A stretch of 64,000 bases of DNA from Desulfobulbaceae bacterium (GCA_004332195.1 SJBG01000001.1:247199-311198), one strand, 5' to 3'. Positions 18,310-28,218 are shown, counted from the first letter of the stretch. Notes: generated by a model not told the origin, from the sequence alone. Program-made: numbers and translations.

Positions 18310-19388
18310 ATCGAGCCATGATCATTGGCACCGGTTCGGCCCTGCCAACCCGGGTGCTGGATAATGCTGAGCTCGAGCGGATGGTAGAAACCACCGATGA
18401 ATGGATCACCTCTCGAACCGGAATCAAGACCCGCCGAATCGCTGGCGCTGGTGAGGAAACCTCAAAGCTGGCCACCGCGGCCGCTCGCCGGGCCTTGGTC
18501 ATGGCCGGAATTACGCCGATCGAACTCGACCTGATTCTGGTGGGGACTATCACCCCGGATATGACTATGCCTTCTTGCGCCTGTCTGGTCCAGAAGGAAC
18601 TTAAGGCCACCCGAGCCTTCGCCTTTGATCTCAATGCCGCCTGTTCCGGCTTTCTCTACGCCCTTGATGTTGCCGACAAGTATATCCGCAGTGATCCCAA
18701 GCTTAAAATTATGGTAATTGGCGCTGAGACTTTATCCACTCGGGTTGATTGGCAAGATCGGAATACCTGCGTGCTTTTTGGCGACGGGGCGGGAGCCTGT
18801 GTCGTTACCGGGAATCATCAGAGGCATGGGTCCGACCCCGGGGAAGGGCTTGGGGATGACGCCGGGAAAGATAAAGCCGAGGACGACCAAAAAAAAGAAA
18901 CCCGCCCGGGGGCCGACGAGGATGAGCGGGGCTATTTGGGCGCCAAACTATATGCTGACGGAAATCTCTGGGAGTTGCTGCACCTGGAGGGGGCGCCGGG
19001 TCGTAATCCGGATTTGTCGCGAGCTGACCATAACTCCGAGCCCAGCATCAAAATGTACGGTCCTGAGGTTTTTCGCCATGCGGTTCGGGCGATGGCGGAC
19101 GCCGTCGACAAGGTGTTGATCGAGCAGGGAGTCAGCGTCAAACAGTTGTGCCTGATTATTCCCCATCAAGCCAATATTCGGATTATTCACAGTCTTGGCG
19201 AACATCTGGCCCTGCCCCTGGAGAAAGTCTATGTCAATGTGGACAAATATGGCAACACGTCGGCGGCCACGATTCCCATCGCCTTGGATGAAGCCAATCG
19301 TCAAGGGCGACTGGCCGCAGGTGATTTGTTGCTGCTCTGCTCTTTCGGTGGTGGGTTTACCTGGGGGGCATCCCTCATCCGCTGGTGA
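18306..19388 (+). CDS. fabH: 3-oxoacyl-ACP synthase III (FabH) with a 42-residue insertion
   Basis: FabH starts fatty-acid synthesis by condensing acetyl-CoA with malonyl-ACP. The catalytic triad is C113 (NAACSGF), H287 (IPHQANIRI) and N317 (KYGNTSAATIP). In E. coli FabH these are 112, 244 and 274. The His-Asn spacing is therefore identical, but Cys-His is 42 residues longer. The extra segment (about residues 168-209) is acidic and Gly/Lys-rich (GEGLGDDAGKDKAEDDQKKE) and sits after GAGACVVTGN. The reading frame stays open through it. Total length is 360. Confidence 0.94.
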   Translation: MNRAMIIGTGSALPTRVLDNAELERMVETTDEWITSRTGIKTRRIAGAGEETSKLATAAARRALVMAGITPIELDLILVGTITPDMTMPSCACLVQKELKATRAFAFDLNAACSGFLYALDVADKYIRSDPKLKIMVIGAETLSTRVDWQDRNTCVLFGDGAGACVVTGNHQRHGSDPGEGLGDDAGKDKAEDDQKKETRPGADEDERGYLGAKLYADGNLWELLHLEGAPGRNPDLSRADHNSEPSIKMYGPEVFRHAVRAMADAVDKVLIEQGVSVKQLCLIIPHQANIRIIHSLGEHLALPLEKVYVNVDKYGNTSAATIPIALDEANRQGRLAAGDLLLLCSFGGGFTWGASLIRW

Positions 19389-19802
19389 TAAACGTTCGGC
19401 AGCGTCGAGTGTTTATCGGCTGGAGGTGGTGGTGACCGGCATTTGGCAACGTTGCATTTTTGTCGTTTGGGGAAGTTGTTCTTTTCAATATAGTTTCTCC
19501 CCTGTTTTGGTCAAAACGCCCCTTGCCGGTTTGTTGATGTTTTGCGGTGTACGTTCAATTATGGGCCACGATTCTTGTGCTTATAGTTGTTCACATATCG
19601 AAGAAACAAAGTTTCATTTTTTAACGGCCACGAAACCCACGAAACAACGTAAAAAGTTTTTTATTTTAGCGGGTTTAGCGAATTTCGTGGTTAAAAGTCA
19701 AGTTTGCCCGCAGGGCGTATGTTCAGATTTTGGTTGGCCCGGTGATTTTGGGGCTTCGAATTGCGACCGGAGAGTTGCATCAGGGGAAAGGGGACGTTGG
19801 TG
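19389..19802. other. Non-coding gap where fabD would be expected
   Basis: No coding signal is seen. Contents: a probable terminator at 19603-19622, then a CCACGAAA...TTTCGTGG inverted pair at about 19626-19692 enclosing an AT-rich loop. In related clusters fabD usually follows fabH; no remnant of it was recognised. Confidence 0.5.
19603..19622 (+). terminator. Probable Rho-independent terminator after fabH
   Basis: GAAAC-AAA-GTTTC followed by ATTTTTT. The preceding bases (CATATCGAA) resemble those ahead of the similar element at 6211-6240. Confidence 0.5.
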
Positions 19803-20954
19803 ATGGATTACTTTTTTAGTGAAGAACAGGAAATGATCGTGGATGTGGCTCGACGAATCAGCGATGAGCTGATCATCCCTCAACGAGCCCATTTCGATGA
19901 GACCGAAGAATATCCCCGCGAGATCCTAAGCGCCCTGGGTGAAGCCGATCTTTGCGGCCTTTACATCCCTGAAGAGTACGGCGGTTTCGGCGGTGGCAGC
20001 TTTGAGATGGTCCTGGCCCTGGAACAGGTGGCCCGCGGCTGTGCCGGGATGGCCACCGCCTTTGCCGCCAGCGCTCTTGGCGCTTATCCCATTATTATCT
20101 CGGGTAGTGAAGAGCTGAAACGCAAGTACCTGCCCGATATTGCAGCCGGCAAACTTTTAGCCGCTTTTGCCCTTACCGAATCCGGGGCCGGTAGCGATGC
20201 CTCCGCCATCCAGACTACCGCCGTACAAGATGGCGACCACTGGGTGCTCAATGGCACCAAACAGTGGATTACCAATGCTGGTGAAGCAGGGATTTATACG
20301 GTTATCACCATCACCGATCGTAATCGTGGGGCCCGCGGGGCTACAATCTTTGTGGTTGAGGACCGCGATCGGGGTTTTTCCGTGGGTCCTAAGGAAAAAA
20401 AGATGGGCATTCGCTGTTCATCTACCCGCGAAGTTATTCTCAAAGATTGCCGGATTTCCGCCGACCGTATAGTCGGTCGAGTGGGGACGGGTTTTATCAC
20501 CGTAATGAAAGCCCTGGATCTCTCCCGACCCGGGATTGCTGTGCTAGGGGTTGGCCTGGGTCAGGCCGCACTCGACGAGGCGACCCTGTATGCCAAGCAG
20601 CGGATTCAGTTTGGCAAGCCGATTATTTCTTTTCAAGCCGTAAGCCATATTTTGGCCGACATGGCCATTCAAATCGAGGCGGCCCGGGCCCTGGTCTATG
20701 CCGCCGCCCGTCACGGGGATGCCCATCCCGCGCAGGCCTCAAAGTCGGCGGCGATGTGCAAGGTCTTTGCCACCGACATGGCGATGAAGGCAACGGTCGA
20801 TGCGGCGCAGGTGCTGGGGGGGTATGGCTTTATGCGCGAGTATCCGGTGGAAAAAATGATTCGCGATGCCAAAATTCTTCAGATATATGAAGGCACCAAT
20901 CAAATCCAACGTAATGTCATCGGCCAGGCGCTGAACAAGGAGTACAGCCGGTGA
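19803..20954 (+). CDS. Acyl-CoA dehydrogenase (short-chain/butyryl-CoA type)
   Basis: A 383-residue FAD enzyme that oxidises acyl-CoA to enoyl-CoA (or the reverse) with electrons passing through ETF. Family marks are FALTESGAGSDASAIQTTA (FAD/substrate loop), WITNAGEAGIY, KMGIRCSSTREVIL, QRIQFGKPIISFQAVSH and YEGTNQIQRNVIGQAL, whose Glu is the catalytic base of short-chain enzymes. The start MDYFFSEEQEMIVDVARRI follows a GGGGAAAGGGGAC site. It is followed directly by etfB and etfA, its expected partners, inside the fatty-acid operon. Confidence 0.93.
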   Translation: MDYFFSEEQEMIVDVARRISDELIIPQRAHFDETEEYPREILSALGEADLCGLYIPEEYGGFGGGSFEMVLALEQVARGCAGMATAFAASALGAYPIIISGSEELKRKYLPDIAAGKLLAAFALTESGAGSDASAIQTTAVQDGDHWVLNGTKQWITNAGEAGIYTVITITDRNRGARGATIFVVEDRDRGFSVGPKEKKMGIRCSSTREVILKDCRISADRIVGRVGTGFITVMKALDLSRPGIAVLGVGLGQAALDEATLYAKQRIQFGKPIISFQAVSHILADMAIQIEAARALVYAAARHGDAHPAQASKSAAMCKVFATDMAMKATVDAAQVLGGYGFMREYPVEKMIRDAKILQIYEGTNQIQRNVIGQALNKEYSR

Positions 20955-21751
20955 TGAAAGAGCTGAAGGCGATGAAAATCGTGGTCTGCCTCAAACAGGT
21001 GCCGGACGCCAGAGATGTACGACTTGATCCGATCACCAGCACCCTGATCCGGGAAGGGGTTATGGCGATCATCAACCCTTATGACCGCCATGCCCTGGAA
21101 GAGGGCGTGCGGTTGGCCAAGGATAATGGCGGCACAGTTACGGCCCTCAGCATGGGTCCGCCTCAGGCCGCCGAGATTTTGCGCGAGGCTGTGACCTGCG
21201 GGGCCGATGAGGCGGTGCTGGTTTCCGATCGCGCCTTTGCCGGGGCCGACACCTGGGCCACCACTCACACTCTGGCTCAAGCGATCAAGACCATTGGCGG
21301 GGCCGATCTGGTGTTATGCGGCAAACAGGCTATTGATGGCGATACCGCCCAGGTTGGCCCAGGTTTGGCCGAACGCCTGGGCATACCCTACGTCACCTGC
21401 GTTAAAAAAGTGCTGGCCTGTGCCGATGGCGTCATCCGATTGCAGCGGATGATGGATGATGGCTACGATACTTTGGAGCTTCGGCTGCCGGCGCTGCTTA
21501 CCGTGGTCAAGGAGATCAATAAACCGCGCTTGCCCTCACTTAAAGGCAAGATGAAAGCCAGAAAAATAAAGATTAAAACCTTGAGTGCCGCCGACATTGA
21601 CGCCGATCCTCAACAGATCGGGCTCAAAGGCTCACCAACCCAAGTGGTGCGGGTCTTCTCTCCCCGAGCCCGAGGGGAGCGGACCTTGATTAGCGGGACA
21701 GTTGATCAACAAGTGGAACAACTGGCTGTCAAACTTACGAAAATTCTTTAA
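20954..21751 (+). CDS. etfB: Electron transfer flavoprotein, beta subunit
   Basis: About 265 residues with the EtfB start MKIVVCLKQVPDARD and the signature LRLPALLTVVKEINKPRLPSLKGKMKARK. EtfAB is the soluble acceptor for acyl-CoA dehydrogenases. ATG at 20954 overlaps the upstream stop and has AAGGAG 11 bases before it; the ATG at 20972 gives the family's usual N-terminus and is an alternative. It lacks the extra sequence expected of bifurcating FixA types as far as can be judged by eye. Confidence 0.93.
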   Translation: MKELKAMKIVVCLKQVPDARDVRLDPITSTLIREGVMAIINPYDRHALEEGVRLAKDNGGTVTALSMGPPQAAEILREAVTCGADEAVLVSDRAFAGADTWATTHTLAQAIKTIGGADLVLCGKQAIDGDTAQVGPGLAERLGIPYVTCVKKVLACADGVIRLQRMMDDGYDTLELRLPALLTVVKEINKPRLPSLKGKMKARKIKIKTLSAADIDADPQQIGLKGSPTQVVRVFSPRARGERTLISGTVDQQVEQLAVKLTKIL

Positions 21752-21813
21752 TCCCTAAAAAAAATCGATAGGGAAAAGTCGAGGGGGAAAAATGAAGGGA
21801 AAAGAATTGCAAC

Positions 21814-22908
21814 ATGTTGAAAATTGATCCCGAAAGCGCCATAAGTATCGAACAAGATAAGGTGGCAATCCCCGCCGATCTTGGGTCCTGGTCGGGGGTC
21901 TGGGTGTACGCTGAATTCCATCGGGGCCGACTGGCGCCGGTGGGCCTGGAGTTGCTGGGAGCCGGGCGGCGCCTGGCTGACCGACGCGGGGTGGAACTGG
22001 CCGCCGTGCTGTTGGGTTCGGGGGCCGATCTGGCTGATTCCACTACCGGGCTAAAAGACATCGCCGCCGAGCTTATCGCTTATGGCGCCGATCAGGTTTT
22101 TCTGGTCGATGATCCGGCCCTGGCCCAATTTTCCGATGATATTTACGGTAGTGTCTTGGCTGAGCTGATTGGTGCGCATCAGCCGGAAATTGTCCTGGCT
22201 GGGTCCACGGCCATTGGCCGCTCTTTTATCCCCCGGGTGGCGACCATGCTGGCGACCGGGCTTACCGCTAATTGCACCGATCTTGATATTCGGGCCCAGG
22301 ATGGGGCCTTGCTCCAAACTCGTCCGGCTTTTGGCGACAACATCATGGCCACCATTATCTGCCCTCATTGTCGGCCCCAGATGGCCACAGTTCGACCGAT
22401 GGTGATGAAGCCTCTACCCCGGGATAAAGCGCGTCAGGGCGTCATTGTCGAAGTTCGTCCCGATCCGGCCCGGTTACGATCGCGAACCACCGTACTGGAA
22501 AGTGTGATCGCGGCTCTTGATCAAGTCAATCTGGCCGAAGCCGATATCGTGGTGGCCGGTGGTCGGGGCTTAGAAAACGCCGAAGGCTTCGCCCTGATCC
22601 GGCAGTTGGCTGATATCCTGGGGGCGGCGGTGGCGGCCTCGCGGGCCGCCGTTGATTCCGGCTGGATTCCCTATCCCCACCAGGTGGGCCAGACCGGCAA
22701 GACGGTGGGACCCAAAGTCTATATCGCCTGCGGGATTTCCGGGGCCATTCAGCATCTGGTGGGCATGCAGTCGGCTGAAACTATCATCGCCATTAACCGC
22801 GATCCCGCGGCCCCAATTTTCAACGTGGCCACCTACGGGATCGTCGGTGATGTTTTCAAGGTGCTGCCCAAACTGATTAAACGTCTGCAAGAGCGGAGGG
22901 CAATGTGA
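21814..22908 (+). CDS. etfA: Electron transfer flavoprotein, alpha subunit
   Basis: A 364-residue EtfA. The C-terminal FAD-binding domain is clear: VVAGGRGLENAEGFALI, ASRAAVDSGWIPYPHQVGQTGKTVGPKVYIACGISGAIQHLVGMQ, ETIIAINRDPAAPIFNVATYGIVGD. The N-terminal domain has the ETF fold (LELLGAGRRLADRRGVELAAVLLG). A 62-base gap follows etfB, and the TGA stop overlaps the GTG start of fabG. Confidence 0.95.
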   Translation: MLKIDPESAISIEQDKVAIPADLGSWSGVWVYAEFHRGRLAPVGLELLGAGRRLADRRGVELAAVLLGSGADLADSTTGLKDIAAELIAYGADQVFLVDDPALAQFSDDIYGSVLAELIGAHQPEIVLAGSTAIGRSFIPRVATMLATGLTANCTDLDIRAQDGALLQTRPAFGDNIMATIICPHCRPQMATVRPMVMKPLPRDKARQGVIVEVRPDPARLRSRTTVLESVIAALDQVNLAEADIVVAGGRGLENAEGFALIRQLADILGAAVAASRAAVDSGWIPYPHQVGQTGKTVGPKVYIACGISGAIQHLVGMQSAETIIAINRDPAAPIFNVATYGIVGDVFKVLPKLIKRLQERRAM

Positions 22909-23651
22909 GTTTACAAGGTAAAATCGCAGTGGTTACCGGGGCCAGTCGGGGAATTGGTCGAGCTGTGGCCTTACGCTTAGGCTCCATGGGAGCGCAAGTC
23001 CTGGTCAATTACGTTTCTCGTCCCGACGCGGCCCGCGAAGTGGCCGCTGCGATTAATCAGGCCGGCGCTCAAGCGGAAATCTGCGCCTTTAACGTGGCCG
23101 ATACCGAGGCTACCACGGCGGCCTTTAAAAAAATTCTGGACGATCACGGCAGAATTGATATTCTGGTCAACAACGCGGGGATCACCCGTGATGGTCTGTT
23201 GGTAAAAATGGAGGAGAACCGGTGGGACGAGGTGCTGGCCACTAATCTCAAGGGGGCCTTCACCTGTACCAAGGCGGTGAGTCGGGCCATGATGAAGCAA
23301 CGCTGGGGTCGGATTGTCAACATTTCCTCGGTGATTGGTTTTGTCGGTAATGCCGGCCAGGCTAATTACGCGGCAGCCAAGGCCGGGCTAATAGGACTGA
23401 CACGCTCGATGGCTCGGGAACTCGCCGCGCGCAACATTACGGTCAATGGGGTGGCGCCCGGCTTTATTCTCACCGATATGACTAAAAATTTAAGCGCGAC
23501 GATTAGCGAAAAAATTCGGAGCGAGATTCCTTTAGGGGTGCTGGGGACCGCCGAGGACGTAGCCGGGGCCGTGGCCTACCTGGTTTCCGATGATGCCCGC
23601 TATGTCACCGGTCAATTCATCCACGTCAACGGCGGTATGTATATGGGTTAA
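22905..23651 (+). CDS. fabG: 3-oxoacyl-ACP reductase FabG
   Basis: A 248-residue short-chain dehydrogenase that reduces 3-oxoacyl-ACP with NADPH. The Rossmann motif is VTGASRGIGRAVAL, the NNAG motif is VNNAGITRDGLL, and the catalytic residues sit in NISSVIGFVGNAGQANYAAAKAG. The ending YVTGQFIHVNGGMYMG is typical. It starts with GTG, overlapping etfA, behind a GCGGAGGG site. Confidence 0.96.
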   Translation: MSLQGKIAVVTGASRGIGRAVALRLGSMGAQVLVNYVSRPDAAREVAAAINQAGAQAEICAFNVADTEATTAAFKKILDDHGRIDILVNNAGITRDGLLVKMEENRWDEVLATNLKGAFTCTKAVSRAMMKQRWGRIVNISSVIGFVGNAGQANYAAAKAGLIGLTRSMARELAARNITVNGVAPGFILTDMTKNLSATISEKIRSEIPLGVLGTAEDVAGAVAYLVSDDARYVTGQFIHVNGGMYMG

Positions 23652-23751
23652 AAGGTAATGCCGGCGGATGTTAAGAATAAGCTGCAACCTACTGTTTGTA
23701 GGTCATTTTGTCGCATCAACAACTTAACCAAACTTTTGAGGAGAAACGATC

Positions 23752-23982
23752 ATGGCAGTTGAGGAAAAGCTCATTAATATTATTGCGGAACAGTTAAGTG
23801 TCGATAAGTCCAAGGTGGTGCCCGGCGCATCCTTTGTTGATGACCTGGGAGCTGACTCTCTAGACTTGGTCGAGTTGATCATGGCCATGGAAGAAGCTTT
23901 CGATATTGAAATTGTCGATGAAGTGGCAGAAAAAATTATTACCGTTCAGGATGCTATCGATCACATCAACAAGATTTCCTGA
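23752..23982 (+). CDS. acpP: Acyl carrier protein
   Basis: A 76-residue acidic protein with the phosphopantetheine attachment Ser36 in [15 protein letters not shown] precedes the ATG. It carries growing acyl chains between FabH, FabG and FabF. Flanked by fabG and fabF as usual. Confidence 0.98.
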   Translation: MAVEEKLINIIAEQLSVDKSKVVPGASFVDDLGADSLDLVELIMAMEEAFDIEIVDEVAEKIITVQDAIDHINKIS

Positions 23983-24005
23983 TCTCATTTTGTGGGTGGG
24001 CGATA

Positions 24006-25247
24006 ATGAAGAGACGAGTCGTGGTAACCGGAATTGGCCTGATTACCCCGGTTGGCATCGGGTCGGCCAAGAGTTGGGAGGCTCTTTGCGCGGGCCAAAG
24101 TGGAGTGGCGACGATCAGTCGTTACGATGCCTCAGCCCAGGGGGTGCGCATCGTCGCTGAGGTCAAGGACTTTAACGCTGATGCGTATTTTGGGCCCAAG
24201 GTGGCTCGCCATCTTGATTTGTTCGTCCAGTATGCCTTAGTCGCGGCCCGCGAGGCCCTGGATGATTCCGGCCTGCAAATCACTCCGGACAACGCCGCCC
24301 GGATTGGCAGCATTGTCGGTTGTGGGCTCGGCGGTTTGCCCGCCATCGAGAAATATCACCAGATCTTCCTGGAAAAAGGGGAGCGCCGGATCTCTCCCTT
24401 TTTTATTCCCACGGTTATTCCCAACATGGGGGCCGGCCAGATTTCGATTTTTTACGGCGTCAAAGGCCCGAATTTGTCGCTGACCACCGCCTGTGCCGCT
24501 GGTACCCACGCGATAGGCGAGGCCTTCCGGGTCATCAGTTATGGTGACTGCGACGCGGCCCTGACCGGAGGTAGCGAGTCGGTGATCTGTTCGATGGCTT
24601 TTGGCGGTTTTCATGCCATGAAGGCCCTTTCCACCCGCAACGATGAACCGACAAGGGCCTCTCGGCCTTTCGATCGTGATCGGGATGGTTTTGTCATCGG
24701 TGAGGGTGGTGGAATTTTAATGCTGGAAGAGTTGGAGCACGCCAAGCGGCGAGGAGCAAAAATTTACGCTGAGATAGCCGGTTATGGCATGTCTGGTGAT
24801 GCCTACCATATTGCCGCCCCCCCCGAAGACGGGGCCGGAGCCGTCCTTTGTATGCAAAACGCCTTGACTGACGCAGGATTGACCCCAACCGAAGTCGATT
24901 ATATCAATGCCCACGGGACCTCCACCCCGCTTAACGACGTTATTGAAACCCGGGCGATCAAGACGGTTTTCGGGAAAGATGCCGCCAATGTGGCGATCAG
25001 CTCCACTAAGTCGATGACTGGGCATTTGCTGGGAGGGGCAGGAGGAGTTGAGGCGGCGATCATCGCTTTAGCCATCAAGAATCAGTTGGCCCCGCCCACC
25101 ATCAATCTTGAGCGGCCGGATCCGGAGTGCGATCTTGACTACCTCCCCGACAAAGCTCGGTCTATGCATATCCGGGTGGCGATGTCCAACTCCTTTGGCT
25201 TTGGTGGCACCAATGCGGTTATACTGATGAAGCGTTACGAGGACTAA
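24006..25247 (+). CDS. fabF: 3-oxoacyl-ACP synthase II FabF
   Basis: A 413-residue elongating condensing enzyme. The catalytic Cys is in LTTACAAGTHAIGEA and the two His are in NAHGTSTPLND and KSMTGHLLGGAGGVEA. The N-terminus (MKRRVVVTGIGLITPVG) and the SNSFGFGGTNAVILMKRYE end are diagnostic. It lies 23 bases after acpP. Confidence 0.98.
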   Translation: MKRRVVVTGIGLITPVGIGSAKSWEALCAGQSGVATISRYDASAQGVRIVAEVKDFNADAYFGPKVARHLDLFVQYALVAAREALDDSGLQITPDNAARIGSIVGCGLGGLPAIEKYHQIFLEKGERRISPFFIPTVIPNMGAGQISIFYGVKGPNLSLTTACAAGTHAIGEAFRVISYGDCDAALTGGSESVICSMAFGGFHAMKALSTRNDEPTRASRPFDRDRDGFVIGEGGGILMLEELEHAKRRGAKIYAEIAGYGMSGDAYHIAAPPEDGAGAVLCMQNALTDAGLTPTEVDYINAHGTSTPLNDVIETRAIKTVFGKDAANVAISSTKSMTGHLLGGAGGVEAAIIALAIKNQLAPPTINLERPDPECDLDYLPDKARSMHIRVAMSNSFGFGGTNAVILMKRYED

Positions 25248-25248
25248 G

Positions 25249-25677
25249 ATGAAGATAGCCCTGGGTTGCGATCACGGCGGCTTTGGCTTAAAGGCGACGG
25301 TGTTAGCCCTCCTGCGGGAATTGGGGCATACAGTCGAAGATTGCGGGGTCATGGCGGGCGAAACTGCCGATTATCCGAATATCGCCGCCGACGTTTGTTC
25401 TCGGGTGGCCTCGGGAGCCGCTGAGCGCGGCATTTTGCTTTGCGGCACCGGGATTGGCGTTGCCATCGCCGCTAATCGCAACCCGGTTATCCGCGCCGCT
25501 CTCTGTAGCGAAAGTTTTTCCGCCCGAATGAGTCGGGAGCACAACGATGCCAATGTCCTCTGCCTGGGCGGTCGCACTCTGGGGCCTGGTCTGGCTGAGG
25601 AGATCGTGCGGATCTGGCTAAGCACGCAGTTTGTCGGGGGTCGACATGTGCAGCGTATCGCCCTTTTACAGGAGTAA
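25249..25677 (+). CDS. rpiB: Ribose-5-phosphate isomerase B
   Basis: A 142-residue RpiB interconverting ribose-5-phosphate and ribulose-5-phosphate. Family marks are IALGCDHGGFGLK, DYPNIAADVCSRVASG, GILLCGTGIGVAIAANR and CSESFSARMSREHNDANVLCLGGR. It starts one base after fabF stops. The product feeds both riboflavin and PRPP synthesis, whose genes are nearby. Confidence 0.96.
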   Translation: MKIALGCDHGGFGLKATVLALLRELGHTVEDCGVMAGETADYPNIAADVCSRVASGAAERGILLCGTGIGVAIAANRNPVIRAALCSESFSARMSREHNDANVLCLGGRTLGPGLAEEIVRIWLSTQFVGGRHVQRIALLQE

Positions 25678-25750
25678 ACGCACACCAGCACCGCTATGCG
25701 TTTACTTGGTCGGGACCAAGAGACTTTAAGCCGATGAACATTAAACTTGA

Positions 25751-27070
25751 GTGGGTAAAAACGTGTCCTACCTAGCCGACAGTGATCCGGAAGTTTATCG
25801 CGCCATTTGTGGCGAATTGCGGCGCCAGTATAATCAGTTGGAGATGATCGCCTCGGAAAATATTGTCAGTGAGGCCGTGCTTGAGGCCCAGGGGTCGATT
25901 TTTACCAACAAATACGCTGAAGGTTATCCCGGGCGGCGTTATTATGGCGGTTGCGAATATGCCGACCAAATCGAGCAACTGGCCGTTGCTCGGGCGCTGG
26001 AGCTTTTCGGGGCCGAATACGCCAATGTTCAAGCCCATTCCGGCAGCCAGGCCAATATGGCGGTTTATTTTGCCAATCTTTCGCCTGGTGATACGGTGCT
26101 GGGTATGGATCTGGCTCACGGGGGACACCTGACCCACGGCAGTGCGGTTAATTTTTCCGGCCAGCTTTATCGCTTTGTCTCTTACGGGGTTGATCGAAAA
26201 ACTGAACAAATTGATTATGCCGAAGTGGAGCGTTTGGCTTTGACTCACCGGCCCAAAATGATCGTGGCCGGAGCCAGCGCCCATCCCCGGATCATCGATT
26301 TTGCCGCGTTTCGCCGGATTGCCGATAAAGTAGGGGCCCTGCTCATGGTCGATATGGCCCACATTGCCGGACTGGTGGCGGCCGGGGTTCATCCCTCGCC
26401 GGTGCCCCATGCCGATTTCAGCACTACCACCACCCATAAAACCCTGCGCGGCCCCCGGGGCGGCCTGATTCTGGCCCGCCGCAACTTTGGCAAGATGTTG
26501 GACAGCAAAATATTTCCCGGCATTCAAGGCGGCCCCCTGGTTCACGTGATCGCGGCCAAAGCGGTGGCCTTCAAGGAGGCCATGACCGATGCCTTTAACC
26601 AAAACATGATTCAGGTGGTTAAAAACGCTCAGGCTTTGGGGCGGGCCTTGGTCAACAATGGCTTTCGTTTGGTCTCCGGCGGCACCGACAATCACCTGTT
26701 GCTGGTGGATCTGACTCCCAAAAAAATCACAGGCAAGGCGGCCGAAGAAATTCTTGAGCAGGCCGGAATCACCGTCAACAAAAACGCTATCCCCTTTGAC
26801 CCTGAAAAGCGCTTCGTTACCAGCGGAATCCGGATCGGCACGCCGGCCCTCACCACCCGCGGCCTCAAGGAGCCGGAGATGGAGTTAATCGCCACTTGGA
26901 TCAATCGGGCCTTGATTGCCAGTGGATCTTCGACCGGCAGCCCAACCCCGGCCTCTACCCGGGAATTAGCGGCGATTCGCCATGAAGTGGCCCAACTTTG
27001 TGATCGCTTCCCCATCTATCCCGAGCTGGAGTTTGCCCCGGAAGGCAAAAATTTGCCGAAGCCAGCCTGA
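25751..27070 (+). CDS. glyA: Serine hydroxymethyltransferase
   Basis: A 439-residue PLP enzyme converting serine and tetrahydrofolate to glycine and methylene-tetrahydrofolate. The PLP lysine is in [38 protein letters not shown] and [16 protein letters not shown] are diagnostic. The GTG at 25751 is the likely start. A short Ser/Thr-rich loop ([15 protein letters not shown]) near residue 400 makes it a little longer than usual. Confidence 0.97.
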   Translation: MGKNVSYLADSDPEVYRAICGELRRQYNQLEMIASENIVSEAVLEAQGSIFTNKYAEGYPGRRYYGGCEYADQIEQLAVARALELFGAEYANVQAHSGSQANMAVYFANLSPGDTVLGMDLAHGGHLTHGSAVNFSGQLYRFVSYGVDRKTEQIDYAEVERLALTHRPKMIVAGASAHPRIIDFAAFRRIADKVGALLMVDMAHIAGLVAAGVHPSPVPHADFSTTTTHKTLRGPRGGLILARRNFGKMLDSKIFPGIQGGPLVHVIAAKAVAFKEAMTDAFNQNMIQVVKNAQALGRALVNNGFRLVSGGTDNHLLLVDLTPKKITGKAAEEILEQAGITVNKNAIPFDPEKRFVTSGIRIGTPALTTRGLKEPEMELIATWINRALIASGSSTGSPTPASTRELAAIRHEVAQLCDRFPIYPELEFAPEGKNLPKPA

Positions 27071-27076
27071 AACCTG

Positions 27077-27553
27077 ATGAACACCAACATTGAGCGGCCC
27101 TCATGGGAGGCATACTTTATGGCAATCGCCGACTTGGTGTCCCAGCGGGCCACCTGTCTGCGGCGCAAAGTGGGGGCAGTTCTGGTGCGGGAACGCCGCA
27201 TTATCGCCACTGGCTATAACGGTGTTCCCACTAAAATCAAGCACTGCCGGGAAGTCGGTTGCCTGCGGGAGCAGCTGGCGATCCCTTCCGGTGAGCGCCA
27301 TGAGCTTTGTCGCGGTTTGCACGCCGAACAAAATGCCATTATTCAAGCCGCGCTGCACGGTACCAGCCTGCAGAGTTCGATACTTTTTTGCACCAATATG
27401 CCCTGTTCCATCTGTAGCAAGATGCTGATCAATGCCGGAGTCAACAAAATTTATTATCGTGATGGTTATCCCGACCACATGGCAAAGGAGATGCTGACGG
27501 AGGCAGGAGTGCCGTTGCTTCAGATTAAAACTGTAGAGCGCACTCGGAGGTAA
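27077..27553 (+). CDS. dCMP/cytidine deaminase family protein (ComEB-like)
   Basis: A 158-residue zinc deaminase. The zinc/catalytic motif is [12 protein letters not shown] with PCSICSKML further on. [22 protein letters not shown] and [12 protein letters not shown] match deoxycytidylate deaminases, which make dUMP for thymidylate synthesis. It sits 6 bases after glyA, which supplies the methylene-folate needed for the same pathway. Confidence 0.9.
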   Translation: MNTNIERPSWEAYFMAIADLVSQRATCLRRKVGAVLVRERRIIATGYNGVPTKIKHCREVGCLREQLAIPSGERHELCRGLHAEQNAIIQAALHGTSLQSSILFCTNMPCSICSKMLINAGVNKIYYRDGYPDHMAKEMLTEAGVPLLQIKTVERTRR

Positions 27554-27666
27554 CTTCACATTTTGCGGTGCCGATTCATCCCCCATGACGGCGTTACTCG
27601 TCGGTTAAATAGCCCTGCTATTCAGCCTCCTCGTGCCTGGTCGTGCGGGCGCCTCGCCCCCTCAAA

Positions 27667-27696
27667 ATGTAAGTTTATTGCTGAGTGGGCCCTTAA
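27667..27696 (+). repeat. Short dispersed repeat (family C)
   Basis: This 30-base segment just before nrdR closely matches 1061-1090 (ATGTAA.TTTATT.CTGAGTG core). A related, inverted version is at about 35582-35600. Confidence 0.5.
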
Positions 27697-27706
27697 AGGT
27701 GTCCTG

Positions 27707-28174
27707 ATGAAGTGTCCCTATTGCGGTCACCTGGAAAACCGGGTGGTTGATTCCCGACTCAATAAGGATTACACTAGCACCCGCCGCCGTCGGATGTGTG
27801 AGGCCTGTCAGCGCCGTTTCACCACCCACGAACGTCTGGAGGTGACCATGCCAATGCTGGTCAAGAAAGACGGACGGCGGGAAATTTGGGATCGGAACAA
27901 AGTGGTGGAGGGCATCAAGAAGGCCTGCGAAAAGCGACCGGTGAGTATTGAGCAGATCGACAAGTTTGTTGATGGCATCGAGCGGGATCTGCAAGACTTA
28001 GGAGAACGGGAAATCCCGATACGGCTGGTCGGAGAGCGGGTGATGAACGGTCTGCGTCGGCTTGATGGTGTGGCCTATGTTCGGTTTGCCTCGGTTTACC
28101 GCCAGTTCAAGGATCTCGATGAATTCATGCATGAATTAAAGGGCATGCTCACTAGTGCCGAAGACCATAATTAA
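27707..28174 (+). CDS. nrdR: Transcriptional repressor NrdR
   Basis: A 155-residue ribonucleotide-reductase repressor: N-terminal zinc ribbon ([33 protein letters not shown]) followed by an ATP-cone domain ([25 protein letters not shown]). The ATG at 27707 gives the conserved MKCPYC start; longer upstream readings are not supported. NrdR binds NrdR boxes and senses dATP/ATP. It lies between the dCMP deaminase and riboflavin genes. Confidence 0.97.
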   Translation: MKCPYCGHLENRVVDSRLNKDYTSTRRRRMCEACQRRFTTHERLEVTMPMLVKKDGRREIWDRNKVVEGIKKACEKRPVSIEQIDKFVDGIERDLQDLGEREIPIRLVGERVMNGLRRLDGVAYVRFASVYRQFKDLDEFMHELKGMLTSAEDHN

Positions 28175-28218
28175 GATACCCTAATCAAAAAAAACATTAA
28201 CTGTCGGCTGGTTCTATA

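Noticed and set aside
19195..19803. A long open plus-strand frame overlapping the fabH end and the gap after it
   Set aside because: It resembles no family, starts inside fabH in another frame and continues through AT-rich non-coding sequence; not fabD.
25772..26695. Long minus-strand open frame opposite glyA
   Set aside because: A 307-codon shadow of a conserved GC-rich gene; no family resemblance.
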